Below, piece by piece: positions 50,385 to 61,111 of a stretch of DNA of 64,000 nucleotides. Position 1 is the stretch's first letter, and the number at the start of each line of letters is the position of its first letter. Under the pieces are notes generated by a model. That model was given only the letters and a program-made list of their open reading frames with translations, was not told where the DNA came from and searched no databases. Both the position numbers and the translations under genes were made by a program. The stretch spans positions 2,976,001 through 3,040,000 of the forward strand of contig JANTQA010000021.1 of assembly GCA_027625915.1 (NCBI GenBank), read 5' to 3'. This DNA is from Anaeramoeba flamelloides (taxonomy: Eukaryota; Metamonada; Anaeramoebidae).

Positions 50385-50830
50385 CAAAATAAAACGCGTG
50401 TTTTTTTTGTTATATAAGACCTATACCTCAGACGATCAAAGAAACCAACAATAAAATCATAATTAAATATAGTATTTGTTTCTTAAAGTTCTATTATTTA
50501 AAAAGAAATTCTATAAATGAAGGATCAATTTGCAAAATTTATCTCTAAAAATAGATTTGAATTTTTTGAGAAAATAGTTTATAGCATTAAAAAAACAAAA
50601 TAATTCAAAATAATTAAGAATATTACTAAAAATTTTCAAATAATTTATATTTTACTGAAAATATCCAAGTCTTTACGTTCAAAATTGATTTGAACTTAGG
50701 TATACGATTTGTTGGCAAATTTGATGTTTCCTTGGAACAACAAGAAAAAAAAGCATAGTTTATATTTTGAAACACGGATTATCTTCGTTGGTAACGATTT
50801 ATTTTGATTACTATATGTTGGATTTTATAT
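50385..50830 (+). repeat. Segmental duplication, copy 2
   Basis: Direct-orientation, diverged copy of 48785-49720 lying about 1.6 kb downstream. It shows the uninserted state at the MITE site (TATCCAAGTCTTTACGTTCA). The following 50831-51664 is AT-rich with no recognised feature. Confidence 0.8.
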
Positions 50831-51664
50831 TTTCAAAAATCTAGAAAAATGGATCAAAGTTTGTAAAAACAATAATTCATTTCGGAAAAACACTTTAAAA
50901 GCAAGTTTGCCTTTGTGGTAATAAGATTTTTACCCTCAGTTTTCAATTTAAAGATTTAGTAATTTATTTTTGAACTTTCTTTTAAATTAACGAGAATATT
51001 TTTTTAGTTTATAAGTCCTATAAGGTGGTAGTATTTTTTAAATAAAATGAAACCTTTTCATCTCTAAAAAACAATTCATTTTGATATTTGTGCTTTGGTT
51101 TATGGAATGGGTTGAGTTAGCCTCATGTAAAAAATTTTATAATTTGAATCTATTTTTTGAAATACAAAATTCATATGTTTCCAATATAAAAAGAAAGAAA
51201 ATAACCTGTTATTATGTTTAATAATCAATTTAATTCTTGAAATTGATATAATAATATTTTTTGTTTGATGTTGGAAAGTCTTTATTTTGAAAGAAAATTT
51301 TTATTTTTCTTTTATTATTATTTATAAATCTTTCTATTTAAATCTCATCTAACAAAATTAATTGAGGTTGGGTTGATTAAATAAATGTAATTTTGATAGA
51401 AATTTAACAAAAGTTTCTCAATGAAATTTAGATCTATTACTTATATTATTTTAATTATTCTTTAAAGTTTTTAAAAAGCCATTTTCAGGTTTTCAAAAAA
51501 TGAAAAACAAATTCTTAAAATAATTATCAATTTTGATTATTTTTATTAACAGATCGTGTAGTCTTATTCACAAGATTTAGATAACAATTCAAATCATTTT
51601 TAGAATAAAAAAAAATTGATATTGGATTTTGCGGATGAAAATACTTTGTCAAAAATTTCTTTTA

Positions 51665-52061
51665 CTGTTGTGGAAAAAAAGTGAAACACGGTTTTTAATT
51701 GGGAACTTAACTGAAAATAAAAAGTAAAATCAAAAAAAAGAAGAAACCAATTAACTTCAAAGAATAACCCATTATATTATTTTCAATCAACCAGCAAATA
51801 CAATTTAAATCAACTTTCTTATCGAAATTATTGGTGTGGTTTTGGAGATCTCAAAAATAGTCAATTTTTTGAACAAATTTTTAATAATTGATCAATCAAA
51901 GAAAAACCCATACTAAAAGATAGTATTTAAAAAACCGTTATTGTGGCGAATCCTTCATTTTATCTTTATTTATTTATTTTTTCTTTTTTTCATTGATCTT
52001 ACTTTGAATTTTCAGAATGGTTCCCAATTAAAAACCTTGTTGAACTTTTTTTCCACAACAG
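51665..52061. mobile_element. MITE with 42-bp inverted ends
   Basis: 397 bp, TA target at 51663-51664 and 52062-52063. Left arm CTGTTGTGGAAAAAAAGTG then GGTTTTTAATTGGGAAC; the right arm is the complement with few mismatches. Long, well-matched arms suggest recent activity. No other full copy in the window. Confidence 0.88.
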
Positions 52062-52129
52062 TAAGAAAAGTTTATTTTAGAAAAACCCAAATTATTCATA
52101 TTAAGAACTACGTTTGCAATTGAAAATTG

Positions 52130-52400
52130 GGGGCGTGTGTGATACAAGAGGATTATGAGGGTTGGCAAATCTCACAATTATTTCTTCAGCAAGATCTAAG
52201 TGCTAAAAAATGTCATTTTTGACATAAATTTTGCTCTCCTTGTATCTCAAAATGACATAGATTGTTGCGAAAAAACAGCTTTTGGAGAAAATTTCTATTT
52301 AGGTGAAAGTGACAAACCTGGAGACGATGTTTAGGGGTTTCTTTGGTTTACTTTTGAATTGTGAGAGAAGATGAGAAGGTTTGCCACTTTCACCTAAAAG
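52130..52400. other. Hairpin-rich unexplained segment
   Basis: Three inverted pairs: GATACAAG at 52141 with CTTGTATC at 52240; TGTCATTTTTGACA at about 52209; and AGGTGAAAGTGACAAACCT at 52301-52319 with AGGTTTGCCACTTTCACCT at 52377-52395. It is less AT-rich than its flanks and has no long ORF. Candidate structured RNA or a MITE of unknown family. Confidence 0.5.
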
Positions 52401-52630
52401 GTCAAAATGGAGAAAATTGAAAATTTTGATGAATTATTGTCTGTTGTTTTACAACAATGACCTTTTTTGATTAATGCCCACTATAATTTGTTTGGTATTG
52501 TATTGAATCCACTAAAATCCACAATTCCAAAAATCGAAAAGATCATTTTTCTTCGACTGACACAATATTTTTTTTTTAAATAAAAAAAACTGACTAATTT
52601 TGCAAACTTAATTTTTAAAAAGATCCTCAA

Positions 52631-52993
52631 ATGCAAAATTCCACCAAACCTCACACAATCAACCTCAACTCAATTTTCGTGGACTCAACAAATTGTGTTT
52701 TGAGAGAAACGAGCCAAACAAAAAAATTTTTATCAAAAAAGCACAAAAAACAAGAAGTGTGTTGTTATGGATCATGTTGTTCCACAAACAATTCAAGGAA
52801 AAACCCTCCTCTTATTCATGTTTGGGAGATTTATTCAAGGAAAAACAACAAAAACCAAACCAAAAACAAGAAAAACCCTCAACGTCTTTGTTGTGAATTA
52901 ATCTGGTTTACGAATTACAAGAACAATTCAAGTAACCCAACATTCAAAAATAATAGAGAATTGAGATCGTTAAAAGTAAAAGTTGTTTATTGA
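52631..52993 (+). CDS. Unassigned 120-residue ORF
   Basis: Starts MQNSTKPHTINLNSIF and ends RSLKVKVVY. Rich in Asn, Lys and Ser, with cysteine groups (QEVCCYGSCCSTN, RLCCELIWF). A second frame across the same bases is also open. No family recognised. It lies 0.8 kb upstream of the GPCR on the same strand and could be leader sequence or chance. Confidence 0.3.
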   Translation: MQNSTKPHTINLNSIFVDSTNCVLRETSQTKKFLSKKHKKQEVCCYGSCCSTNNSRKNPPLIHVWEIYSRKNNKNQTKNKKNPQRLCCELIWFTNYKNNSSNPTFKNNRELRSLKVKVVY

Positions 52994-53786
52994 GAAAGTT
53001 TGAAATGATCTTAATTTTTTCTGTAAGGAAACCGCGGTGTGTTTTTCTTTTTCATTTTTACCATCCTTAACAAGGGTGTTCGATAGTACGTATCTCAAAT
53101 TTTCTTTTTCATTTTTCATAAAAAAAATGACGAAAAATGATTTTTTGATCCAAATTGGAGAATATTTTAAAGATCATTACTCTGTATTTTAAATGATATT
53201 GGTTCAAATGGTGTTGAGAAAAATTGATCAATTGCCAACGTAGTTCTTAAAACAAAAACACAATTTCTTGATAAAATTTTTAAAGGACTTTTAAAACTTG
53301 TATGATATAACTATCCTTCTGAAAACAATCTAAACCTTTTTACTATTATGTTGGATAAATCATTTTTTTTTGGTTAACAAAGAGATTTATCTCAAAAAAG
53401 TAGAAAAATCTTTATATTACTTTTACTGGAAACAAACTCTATATGGTGTGTAATACTGATGAAAAAGATAATAAAAAAGGTGAAAACTTTTTATAATATA
53501 ATAAATAAAATGAATTTAAAGGTTTTCTTTTTCATAAAAAACAAAAAAATTTGATCTCACTAAACTAATTTTCTTTTCTGGATTTCGTAGTAGATCAGAA
53601 TTTTTTGATAGATTTTATCTAAAAACAATTTGGAAGGTGAGAATTTCATCAATAAAATGTATTTAAAATTTTCTCCATGTTGTTGTCGAGTTTTGATCAC
53701 TTAAGAACAAATTTTATGATTGGCTATCAAGAAACAATAAAACATTTTTTGAAGATTTCTTTTCTTTTTTCATCAAATTTTTTCAA
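52994..53786. other. Upstream region of the GPCR gene
   Basis: AT-rich; no ORF or recognised site. The last 100 bp are T-rich and probably contain the 5' UTR. Confidence 0.4.
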
Positions 53787-55083
53787 ATGGGAATAGCAAC
53801 AGAAGTTTATGTTGCTATTGTTTCGTGTGTATTAAGTTCAATTGGGTCCTTCCTAATTATTCTGTTAAATCTTCGATTTTCAGATTATCGTTCAAATTTC
53901 TTTCGAAAATTAATTTGGGTCTTATCTTCTTATGATTTTCTGCTCACAGTCCTTTTTTTTTTCCCCCAATCAAACAAAAATTCTTGTAAGTTTCAATCAT
54001 ATGCACTAGTTTTTGCCGGGTCCATGGCGCCCAATTTCTCTTTTTGTATTGCGATCATCACTTATTTAAATATTTCGAAGAATTACCCTATTTGGAAATT
54101 AGCAAAAATCTCAATTTACCTCCACGCAGTATCATTTTGTGCCTCTCTTGGGATTATGATTTTTTCTCTTTTTACTGCACAAGTCGGGCCTTATCCAGAA
54201 ACTTATTGGTAAAAAACACCTAACCCAAAATTCTTTCTACTTTTTCCATTCAGCTTTTAAGAGTTTTTTGGAACAAAACAAAAAAACCAAAAGATTGAAT
54301 TTGTTTCTTTTTCAACTTTTCTCTTTTTTATTGTAAACTCTACACTTATTATTTTTTCAAAAAAAAACTGTCCTTCCAATATCAACAAAAATAATTGTCA
54401 TAACAAAAACATTAACAAAAACAAAAATAACAACGATAACAAAAAATTTCATAATAACAAAAACATTCACACTAAAAAAAATAATTCTAATTCGAACAAT
54501 TATAATAACAACCACAAACCCCATAATTAGGTGCTTTATTCATGGAAGGCTTGCAAAGGGATTTTATTATGGGACTATTTGGATTAGTTGCTTAGGATCA
54601 ACAATAATGTATCTCTTAATTGTCAAAAAGATCACCCAAGTCTCACGCGCAATTGAAAGAATGATGAACCTGGAAGACGCGAAAAAAAGAAGAGAAGTTC
54701 TCCAAAGCCAAATAAGGATGTCAATTATCCCCCTGTCGCTAATTATTACATGGTTCTTCCCATCGATCAGGAGAGGACGAGAAATCTTCTCGCCAAACTC
54801 AAAAGAAATCCCCTGGTTAAATATCCTTCAATCCTTAACAAACCCCCTCCAGGGGTTTCTTGATTGTATTGTGTTTGTATTTTGTAGTAAATACTCAAGA
54901 GACAAGTTATATGAACTGTTTTGTTGTAAAGAATGGAAAAAGAGCTCTCCAATGAAAGTAATAGGCCTTTCTCATGATAAAAAAACCCCGCTTTTAATAA
55001 CTGCAGAAGAATTTATGTCAAATTCTTCACAAAAAGAGGCAGACCCAGTAATAAGCTTACAAGAAAGCATAAATAATAATTAA
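53787..55083 (+). CDS. cAMP-receptor-like seven-helix GPCR
   Basis: Two exons, 53787-54208 and 54531-55083, joined inside a Trp codon (TG|G); 324 residues. A plasma-membrane receptor signalling through heterotrimeric G proteins. Helices are evident at about 5-28 (VAIVSCVLSSIGSFLIILL), 38-58, 72-95, 103-128, 150-172, 208-228 and 240-268. The joined sequence gives PETYWCFIHG, matching the W-C-[WF]-I loop after helix 4 of the slime-mould cAMP receptor family. Helix 7 reads SLTNPLQGFLDCIVFVF, the family's P-x-QGF motif. The basic third loop (MNLEDAKKRREVLQSQIR) and a Ser-rich cytoplasmic tail fit a GPCR. The ligand is unknown. It ends with TAA 55081-55083. The 322-bp intron is A-rich near its 3' end and carries an Asn-rich frame that stops at the acceptor. 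Confidence 0.85.
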
Positions 55084-55700
55084 TTATCGTTTGTTTTTTT
55101 TTTTTATTATTTTTATCGAAACAATTATTTTTATAGCTGTTGTTTTGATCTTTAAATTTAAAATTTTTTTCGTCCTCTTCTTTACTCAACCAAAATTTAT
55201 CTTCTTAAATAATAGTAAAAAAAGGAGCTTTTGAAACAAACAAAACCAACCACTATTTCAGATTTGAAATGAACAAAACTTGGTCACAAATGGTGAAATT
55301 TTCCTGACTATTTTAGATTTCGAATGTTGGTTTACAACAATGTGCTAATTTTTGATAATCTATTTGTAATATTAAATTTTATTTATATTTTTATTTAATA
55401 TCTGTTAATATGTTGATTAATATCTATTTATTAATCCAAAATATTAAATTCACTAAAAAATTAAATAATTATATTTTGATTATTTGTGTTTTTTTTTTTT
55501 ATTTCTTTTTCTTTTTATTTCTTTTCTTCCCCCCTTTCTGTTATCATGGCAGATTTTCAATAAGCTTACAGAACAATGAATACAAATTGTAATATTCTCA
55601 AAATTTATAATCAAGTAAAATTTCGAATATCTAATCAAAAACGAAAATATAAAGGTTAATTGTTTCTAGATAATTTATAACTTTTTCTGTGAATAGGATA
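55084..55700. other. GPCR 3' flank
   Basis: T-rich tract at 55486-55540; nothing recognised. Confidence 0.4.
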
Positions 55701-55892
55701 CAGTAAGGGCCACAAATAAGAAAAAAACTTTGAACTAAATTTAAGGTACAAAGAAGTCTCAAATTAAGGCACACAATTTAAATTCTACTAAAAGAATATG
55801 ATAAAAAAAATTCAGAAAAATCTGTTTTGTTTTCGATTTTTTTTTAACTTAAATTTAATTGAAAGTTTGTGTTACAAAAGTGGAATTGACTG
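55701..55892. mobile_element. MITE family F, copy 2
   Basis: 192 bp with TA flanks. Left arm CAGTAAGGGCCACAAATAAG...ACTAAATTTAAGG; right arm complemented CAGTCAATTCCACTTTTGTA...AATTAAATTTAAG. Related to 19071-19210. Confidence 0.75.
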
Positions 55893-56065
55893 TATATATT
55901 TTTAAATTTTTAGCAAAATTTATAATTGATCAACAAAATTAATTTTCAGTGGGTGGGTGAAATTGAATGGTTAGTGTTTTAAAACAGTAACTCCTATTCT
56001 ACATTTAAAATTTGTTAGATTTTCTTTAATTTTAAGCTCATAACCTGAAAAAATAAATACATATA

Positions 56066-56296
56066 AGCTAAATTTCAAAAAAATGGGCAGATTTTTAATA
56101 ATAAAAAAATTTGTTTAATTGTTTTTTTTTTTTTGAATAATAATGTATTTTACTAAAGTGTTTAGAGATAATAAAAAATATAGATTATAAATAAAAATAT
56201 AATGTAATCATTTTATTTTTTTTGAAAGACAAATGAAACAAGAATAAAATAATAATAAAAAAGTTTGCCGCTAATTTTGAAATTTGGCTTAGGCTT
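56066..56296 (+). mobile_element. MITE family B, copy 3
   Basis: Ends AGCTAAATTTCAAAAAAATG and ...CTAATTTTGAAATTTGGC. The interior TAATGTATTTTACTAAAGTG and GTTTAGAGATAATAA are the same as copy 2 at 13686. TA at both edges, but no long TA tract here. Confidence 0.85.
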
Positions 56297-57996
56297 ATAT
56301 TAACACAATCAAATCAAATTAGATTCCAAATTAAAATTTATATAGCCAGTAATTTTTAAAGTATTACCTAACAATTATAATTCCATAACAAACAAAATAA
56401 TAATATAAAGATATCTCAAGGGGGTAGCAACACCATACCACATATTATTTTGAAATATATAATAGTTCTTTTTAATTTTTTTGGTTATCTAAAGTATTAG
56501 ATCCTTAAAAGAAAAAAAAAAAGAAGTTACACTTTAATATTTTTTATAATGTCTACTAATCAAATTTCATAGAAAACATGATTAAAAAAATTATTATAAG
56601 TTTAAAAGAGATATTTTATAGACTTTTTTATAGAGATTATTATTATTTTAAGATCTAAAATACTAAATAATCGATTTTTCTTTTTATATTTTATAAATTA
56701 TAAATTGAGTAATTATATGAATATAATTTTCTCAAGAAATATACCCAAATTCAAATATATAATAGATCTCAAAAAAAAAAAATAAAATAAAAATTTTATT
56801 TTTTTTTCAATTCATCTTTTGAAAAGAGAATTCCAGGTCTCATTTGTATTTCTTAAATAAAATTTTCTTTAATTATCATTTATATACTTTAAAAATTAAT
56901 TCATTTTCTTTGATAATATAATATCAATATTATTAAACAATTTTTTTCTTAATTATTGTTTTGCCCTCCTTTTTTTCTCTCTTGAAAAGTTTTATCAAAT
57001 GATTTCTTATAAATAAAATAATAAATCATTTTTTGTTTTAAGCCTTAAAAAGTATCGGATATATTTTCTATATAATTCTTTTAAATTCTCATAAATAAAT
57101 ATATCTCATTTTTTCTAAGTTTTAAATTATTTTTATTTTTTTTTTTAAAGGTTTTTTTAAATTATTTAGTTGACTTTAACTCGACAATGTAACAAAATAT
57201 ATTTAAACAATAAAATCAAAAATACCCTCTTCAATACTTTTACCAACTTTAAAATTGACATTTAGAAAATTTAAAAATCCCTTGAATTCATATTAATCAT
57301 TTTTTTTTTGGGATTTTTAAAGATTAATTTATCATTTTTCTTTCAATACCTAATCACTTTTTAAATCATAAAAAGGGATAATAATTTGGAATTGTGAGAT
57401 TCTATTGGATAATTTTTAAATTACAAACTATGACATTTATATCCATACAAGTATTCAACATTAATTCTAATAACCCACTAAAAAACTTTTCAAGTAATTT
57501 TAACATATTTTGGAATTAGAAAAAAGTATTTTGGATTAATAAGAAAATATAAAAAAAAAAAACAATTAATTTTTGTAAAATAAATCAAAAAAAAAAAGAA
57601 ATTAAGCAAGTAATTAAATCACAAGATAATTTTATTTTGACTTTGTTTTTGTTGTAAGATTATTTAAACCGTTGTATTATTATCAATTAAAGAATTTTCA
57701 TGAACTCTCAACATATTATCATATTAGATTCAACTAACATAAAAATATCCCAATGATAATATAAATCATTAAATACATTCTATATTGTTAATTCTATTTT
57801 GTTAAATCCTTTTATTGGCTCAATCATGATTTAAAAACAGTTTAGATTCAAAATACTCCATAATAATGTAAAATATAAAATGATAGATCTATGGAATGTT
57901 GACAATTTCATTTCTATTTTTTATTGAAACATTTTGTTACTTTGAAATTTTAGAGTAAGTTCAATTAAAATGAGAGTCTGTTATACCATAAGTCTT
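56297..57996. other. AT-rich spacer
   Basis: Homopolymer-rich. Only the short word GGGGGTAGCAACACCATAC (56421) is shared with 43721. No gene seen. Confidence 0.5.
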
Positions 57997-59183
57997 CATT
58001 TTAACTTTTTTACGAATTTCAAAGAGGATCAGAAAACTGTATTGTTTATTTTAGCTCTGAGTTTTAGGGTCTTTGAAATATTCCCGAAAATACCCGAAAA
58101 TCGAAAATACCCGAAAAATTTTTAACCACATAAAAACACGTTTTGGACAACCCCGAAGAAACCTAATGCCAATATACTCAGTTTAATGATGAAATAACAA
58201 TTTTACTTTGATACAAAATATTTTTTTTTTGAATTTTCTACTTTAAACTACTCTAAAGAGGTTTTGGTACCTTTTGAGTATATTTGAGTAATTGTTGGTA
58301 CTTATTAGGTTACGGTAAGCCTGTATGGGTAAGTCAGGGTATTGGTAAGGGCTGTGTTAGGTTTGGTATGGTGTGTGTTATGTTTGTATGTTTTGGTTAA
58401 GCCAGTTTTTTTTATGGAATGGGAAGTTAAATAAAGTTTGGCTTGGGTCACCTTGTGTTGGGTGTGTGTATGTATTGTACGATTAGATATTACCCCGTTA
58501 TTTTAGGATTTTATTTAAGATTACAAAATTATAGGTAATGATACACAATTAGAAATTTTCTTTACAAGTACATTTTCTCACACGTTAATACCATTTCCAA
58601 ATGATCAGGAATATTACATTCATCCAAGGTACCAACGCCTTTCCTCACAAAATGGGTTGGAGACCATTAACTAAAATTTAAATTTTTTGAATTTTGATAT
58701 TTTCCGAAAAAAAAATTTTTTTTCGAAATAAAATTCCAACTTTACCTTTAAGTTGAGTATATTGTCACTAGGGTTTCTTAGAAGTTGTTCAAAAAGAGTT
58801 TTTTAAAGGTTAAAAAATTTTCGGGTATTTTCGATTTTCGGGTATTTTCGGGAATATTTGATAGATTCTGAGTTTTATATTATTTTGAAAATTTAAAGTA
58901 CTTGTTGAAAAACAATTTATTAAAGTATTTTTCAAACATAAAATAAAATACCAAAATAGAATGTTGAGATAACAACAAAATGTAAACAAATTAACATTTC
59001 CCAAAGTAGATAAAATTCATTAAACTTCACCTTCTATTATAGTATTTATTTTACACTATGAAAAAGAATTGTATAAAATATTTTTTCAAAAAGTACTTTG
59101 AATACTAAAAATCAAAGAGTACACCAAAGTAAAAAAGGCTGTTTTCTGATCCTCTTTGAAATTAGAAAAAAAGTGAAAATCTT
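57997..59183 (+). mobile_element. Family G element, copy 1, split by an insertion
   Basis: Terminal inverted repeats contain AATTTCAAAGAGGATCAGAA near 58015 and its complement near 59150 (CTGATCCTCTTTGAAATT). Without the 811-bp insert the element is about 375 bp. The right half carries AAAATAGAATGTTGAGATAA, shared with 44815. No ORF. Confidence 0.7.
58067..58866. mobile_element. Long-TIR element with 11-bp target duplication
   Basis: 800 bp flanked by TCTGAGTTTTA at 58056-58066 and 58867-58877. Ends are inverted over about 55 bp: AAATATTCCCGAAAATACCC near 58076 and its complement near 58857, with CCCGAAAA repeated inside. Long TIRs with a 9-11 bp duplication are typical of Mutator-like (MULE) elements; the assignment is inference because no transposase is present. 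The interior has a GT-rich stretch at 58256-58475. Confidence 0.8.
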
Positions 59184-60035
59184 GACTTTATGTATTACAG
59201 AGTATGGCAATCTTCAAAAATAGAATTTTTTTCAAAAAAAGTTGATTTTAAAGATAAATACTGATAAATTCCAAAAAAGTTTTAAAAATTTTTCGTTCAT
59301 TTTCACATTCTTGTAAATCTTTTAACTCTTACTTTTAAAATAGTTCTTGAGAAATAAAAGATTTTGAATACAAACTAATTTTACAAAGTTTGTTAACATT
59401 TAAACCTAATAAAATGCTTTATTCAAAGCTAAGGCAAAAAAAGGTTCAAAACTGGAAAAATAAAGTAAAAGTTTTCAAACATTTATTTGAATTTATCGGT
59501 ATACAGAAATAAATTGGCCATATGAAAATTCGAATAGTTGGTTGATTTTGGCCGTTTTGATTTTTTTATGATTCTTGGATTTGTTTTCAACTCTGTTCAA
59601 TGAAAAAAAATTCGATATTTGCTTTTGCTTGTATTTGAAATTTAAATAACATAAAAGTTTGTCTTATTTTTTTGTATCAATTCTTCAGTTTTTCTATCAT
59701 TTCTAATTGCCAATCAAATCATTAATAATATCAGTGTACACATAAAAATAAGATCCATACAAAGAAAAGGAGATCATACACTTCAAGTTATTTCTTCGAA
59801 ATTTACCACAAGAAACCAAAAAGCAAAATAATAAAATTAAGTGAAATGCTTTTCATGTAGGTTTCAAACACAAGTAATTCTGTAAATAAGATTTGAATTG
59901 GTTAATTCGCTGAATGTTTTTAGTTTGTGTTTGTGATTTCTGCAATTTCTTCTCAGGAAAAAATTTAGAGTTTGAAAATAAAAGAAGAAAATTAAAACCA
60001 ATTTATTAGTAAAATTTTGTTAGCTCATTATTTAA
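59184..60035. other. Spacer downstream of the GMF gene
   Basis: AT-rich without ORFs. The 3' UTR of the minus-strand gene lies at its right end. Confidence 0.45.
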
Positions 60036-60787
60036 TTACAATTTCATAAGATTGCTGTTTAGCCAATTTGTAGTCATCGACTCGGTGTTTGTAATGTCGT
60101 AGACTTTCGAAGTTCCAACAAAATTGATTAAAGGTGTTTTTGTTGAGGTGTATAAAATATTTAATTGAATTTTGCCAGTTTGAGGGATATAAAAGATCAT
60201 TACTATTGGAATTGAGAAGCGTGTGGTAATACAAGGTGCCTTTTCATTGACGTGTTCCCACTTGTATTGGTATAAAATGAATCGCGGCCATAACCCCAAG
60301 CTATTTGCGATGTCTTCAACTGTTACGTCTTCTAAACACTGCTCAACATCCAGCGTTTTTTTTTTAGGATTGATTTTTACTATTCATTTGAAGAAGGGTT
60401 TTTAAAGTGAGTTATTTTAAGAAACCGTTTGGTAGTAAAAGGATCGTAAATTGTTTTGTTATTTGGATAAACAAGTCTTTTTTTTTTTTTTTTTTTTTTT
60501 TTTGGTTTTTTATTTTTTTTGGAAGAGAAGGAAAAATAAAAAGATTGAAAGGATTACAAATCATTGCTGAGTTTAATTTTTTCGACTTTTTAAATTCGTC
60601 GAATTTTTCAATGAAATCCTGTGAAAGTTTACAATCAGCATTCTAAATGTTATCAAATTTTTTTTTTTTTTTTTCGTTGTTTTTGTGAAGAGGAAAAATT
60701 TGGAAGGAAACTGTAATATTCAGAAATAAAGAAAAAACAAACTAGTGTTTCAAATTCGTATTTTGTGTCTGTAGTGCGTCCAAACAT
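60036..60787 (-). CDS. Glia maturation factor (ADF-homology)
   Basis: Minus-strand exons 60618-60558 and 60379-60036, plus a probable first exon 60787-60743 (MFGRTTDTKYEFETL); about 149 residues, near the usual 140. GMF binds Arp2/3 complex and promotes debranching of actin networks. The joined core reads DFIEKFDEFKKSKKLNSAMI, LKINPKKKTLDVEQCLEDVT, VEDIANSLGLWPRFILYQYK, then RFSIPIVMIFYIPQTG, NILYTSTKTPLINFVGTSKV and YDITNTESMTTNWLNSNLMK. It matches GMF end to end, including the PRF.(V/L)Y.YK segment, the MxYA-like NILYTS turn and the TEDLTEEWL-like tail. The exon 2-3 junction splits a Leu codon (T|TA) with a GTAATC donor. The first exon uses a weaker GTTTGT donor and is the uncertain part. 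Confidence 0.85.
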
Positions 60788-60982
60788 CTTTTTAAAAATT
60801 AAAATAAAAGTAAAATAAAACAATTCAAAAAATGATTCTTTTTTTCAAACTATGTTTTTAGCCTTTTTAAGGACGATCTTAATCTGATGAATACTGATTA
60901 GTATTTTTATTGTTATCACAATAAGTATTATAAAAACTGAACCTGAGTAAGAATTTTAGTAAAATACTGAGATTTTAATTAG

Positions 60983-61111
60983 AAATGGGAAAAAATTTTC
61001 ACTGAATTTTCAATTTCCCTTTTTAAATAGAGATAAAAAATACTTCTGAGAAAACTCTTTTTATTAAAGACAAATATGGAAAATGAAGTGAAAATTTTGT
61101 TCCATTTAGAA
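60983..61111. mobile_element. MITE family E, copy 2
   Basis: Inverted ends GGGAAAAAATTTTCACTGAA and ...GGAAAATGAAGTGAAAATTT. The centre shares AAATAGAGA with copy 1 at 39293. It lies about 200 bp beyond the putative GMF start. Confidence 0.7.

Noticed and set aside
54385-54530. Asn-rich segment as a coding insert in the GPCR
   Set aside because: The frame stops at the acceptor, and splicing it out restores the conserved YWCFI loop. Kept only as a possible retained intron.
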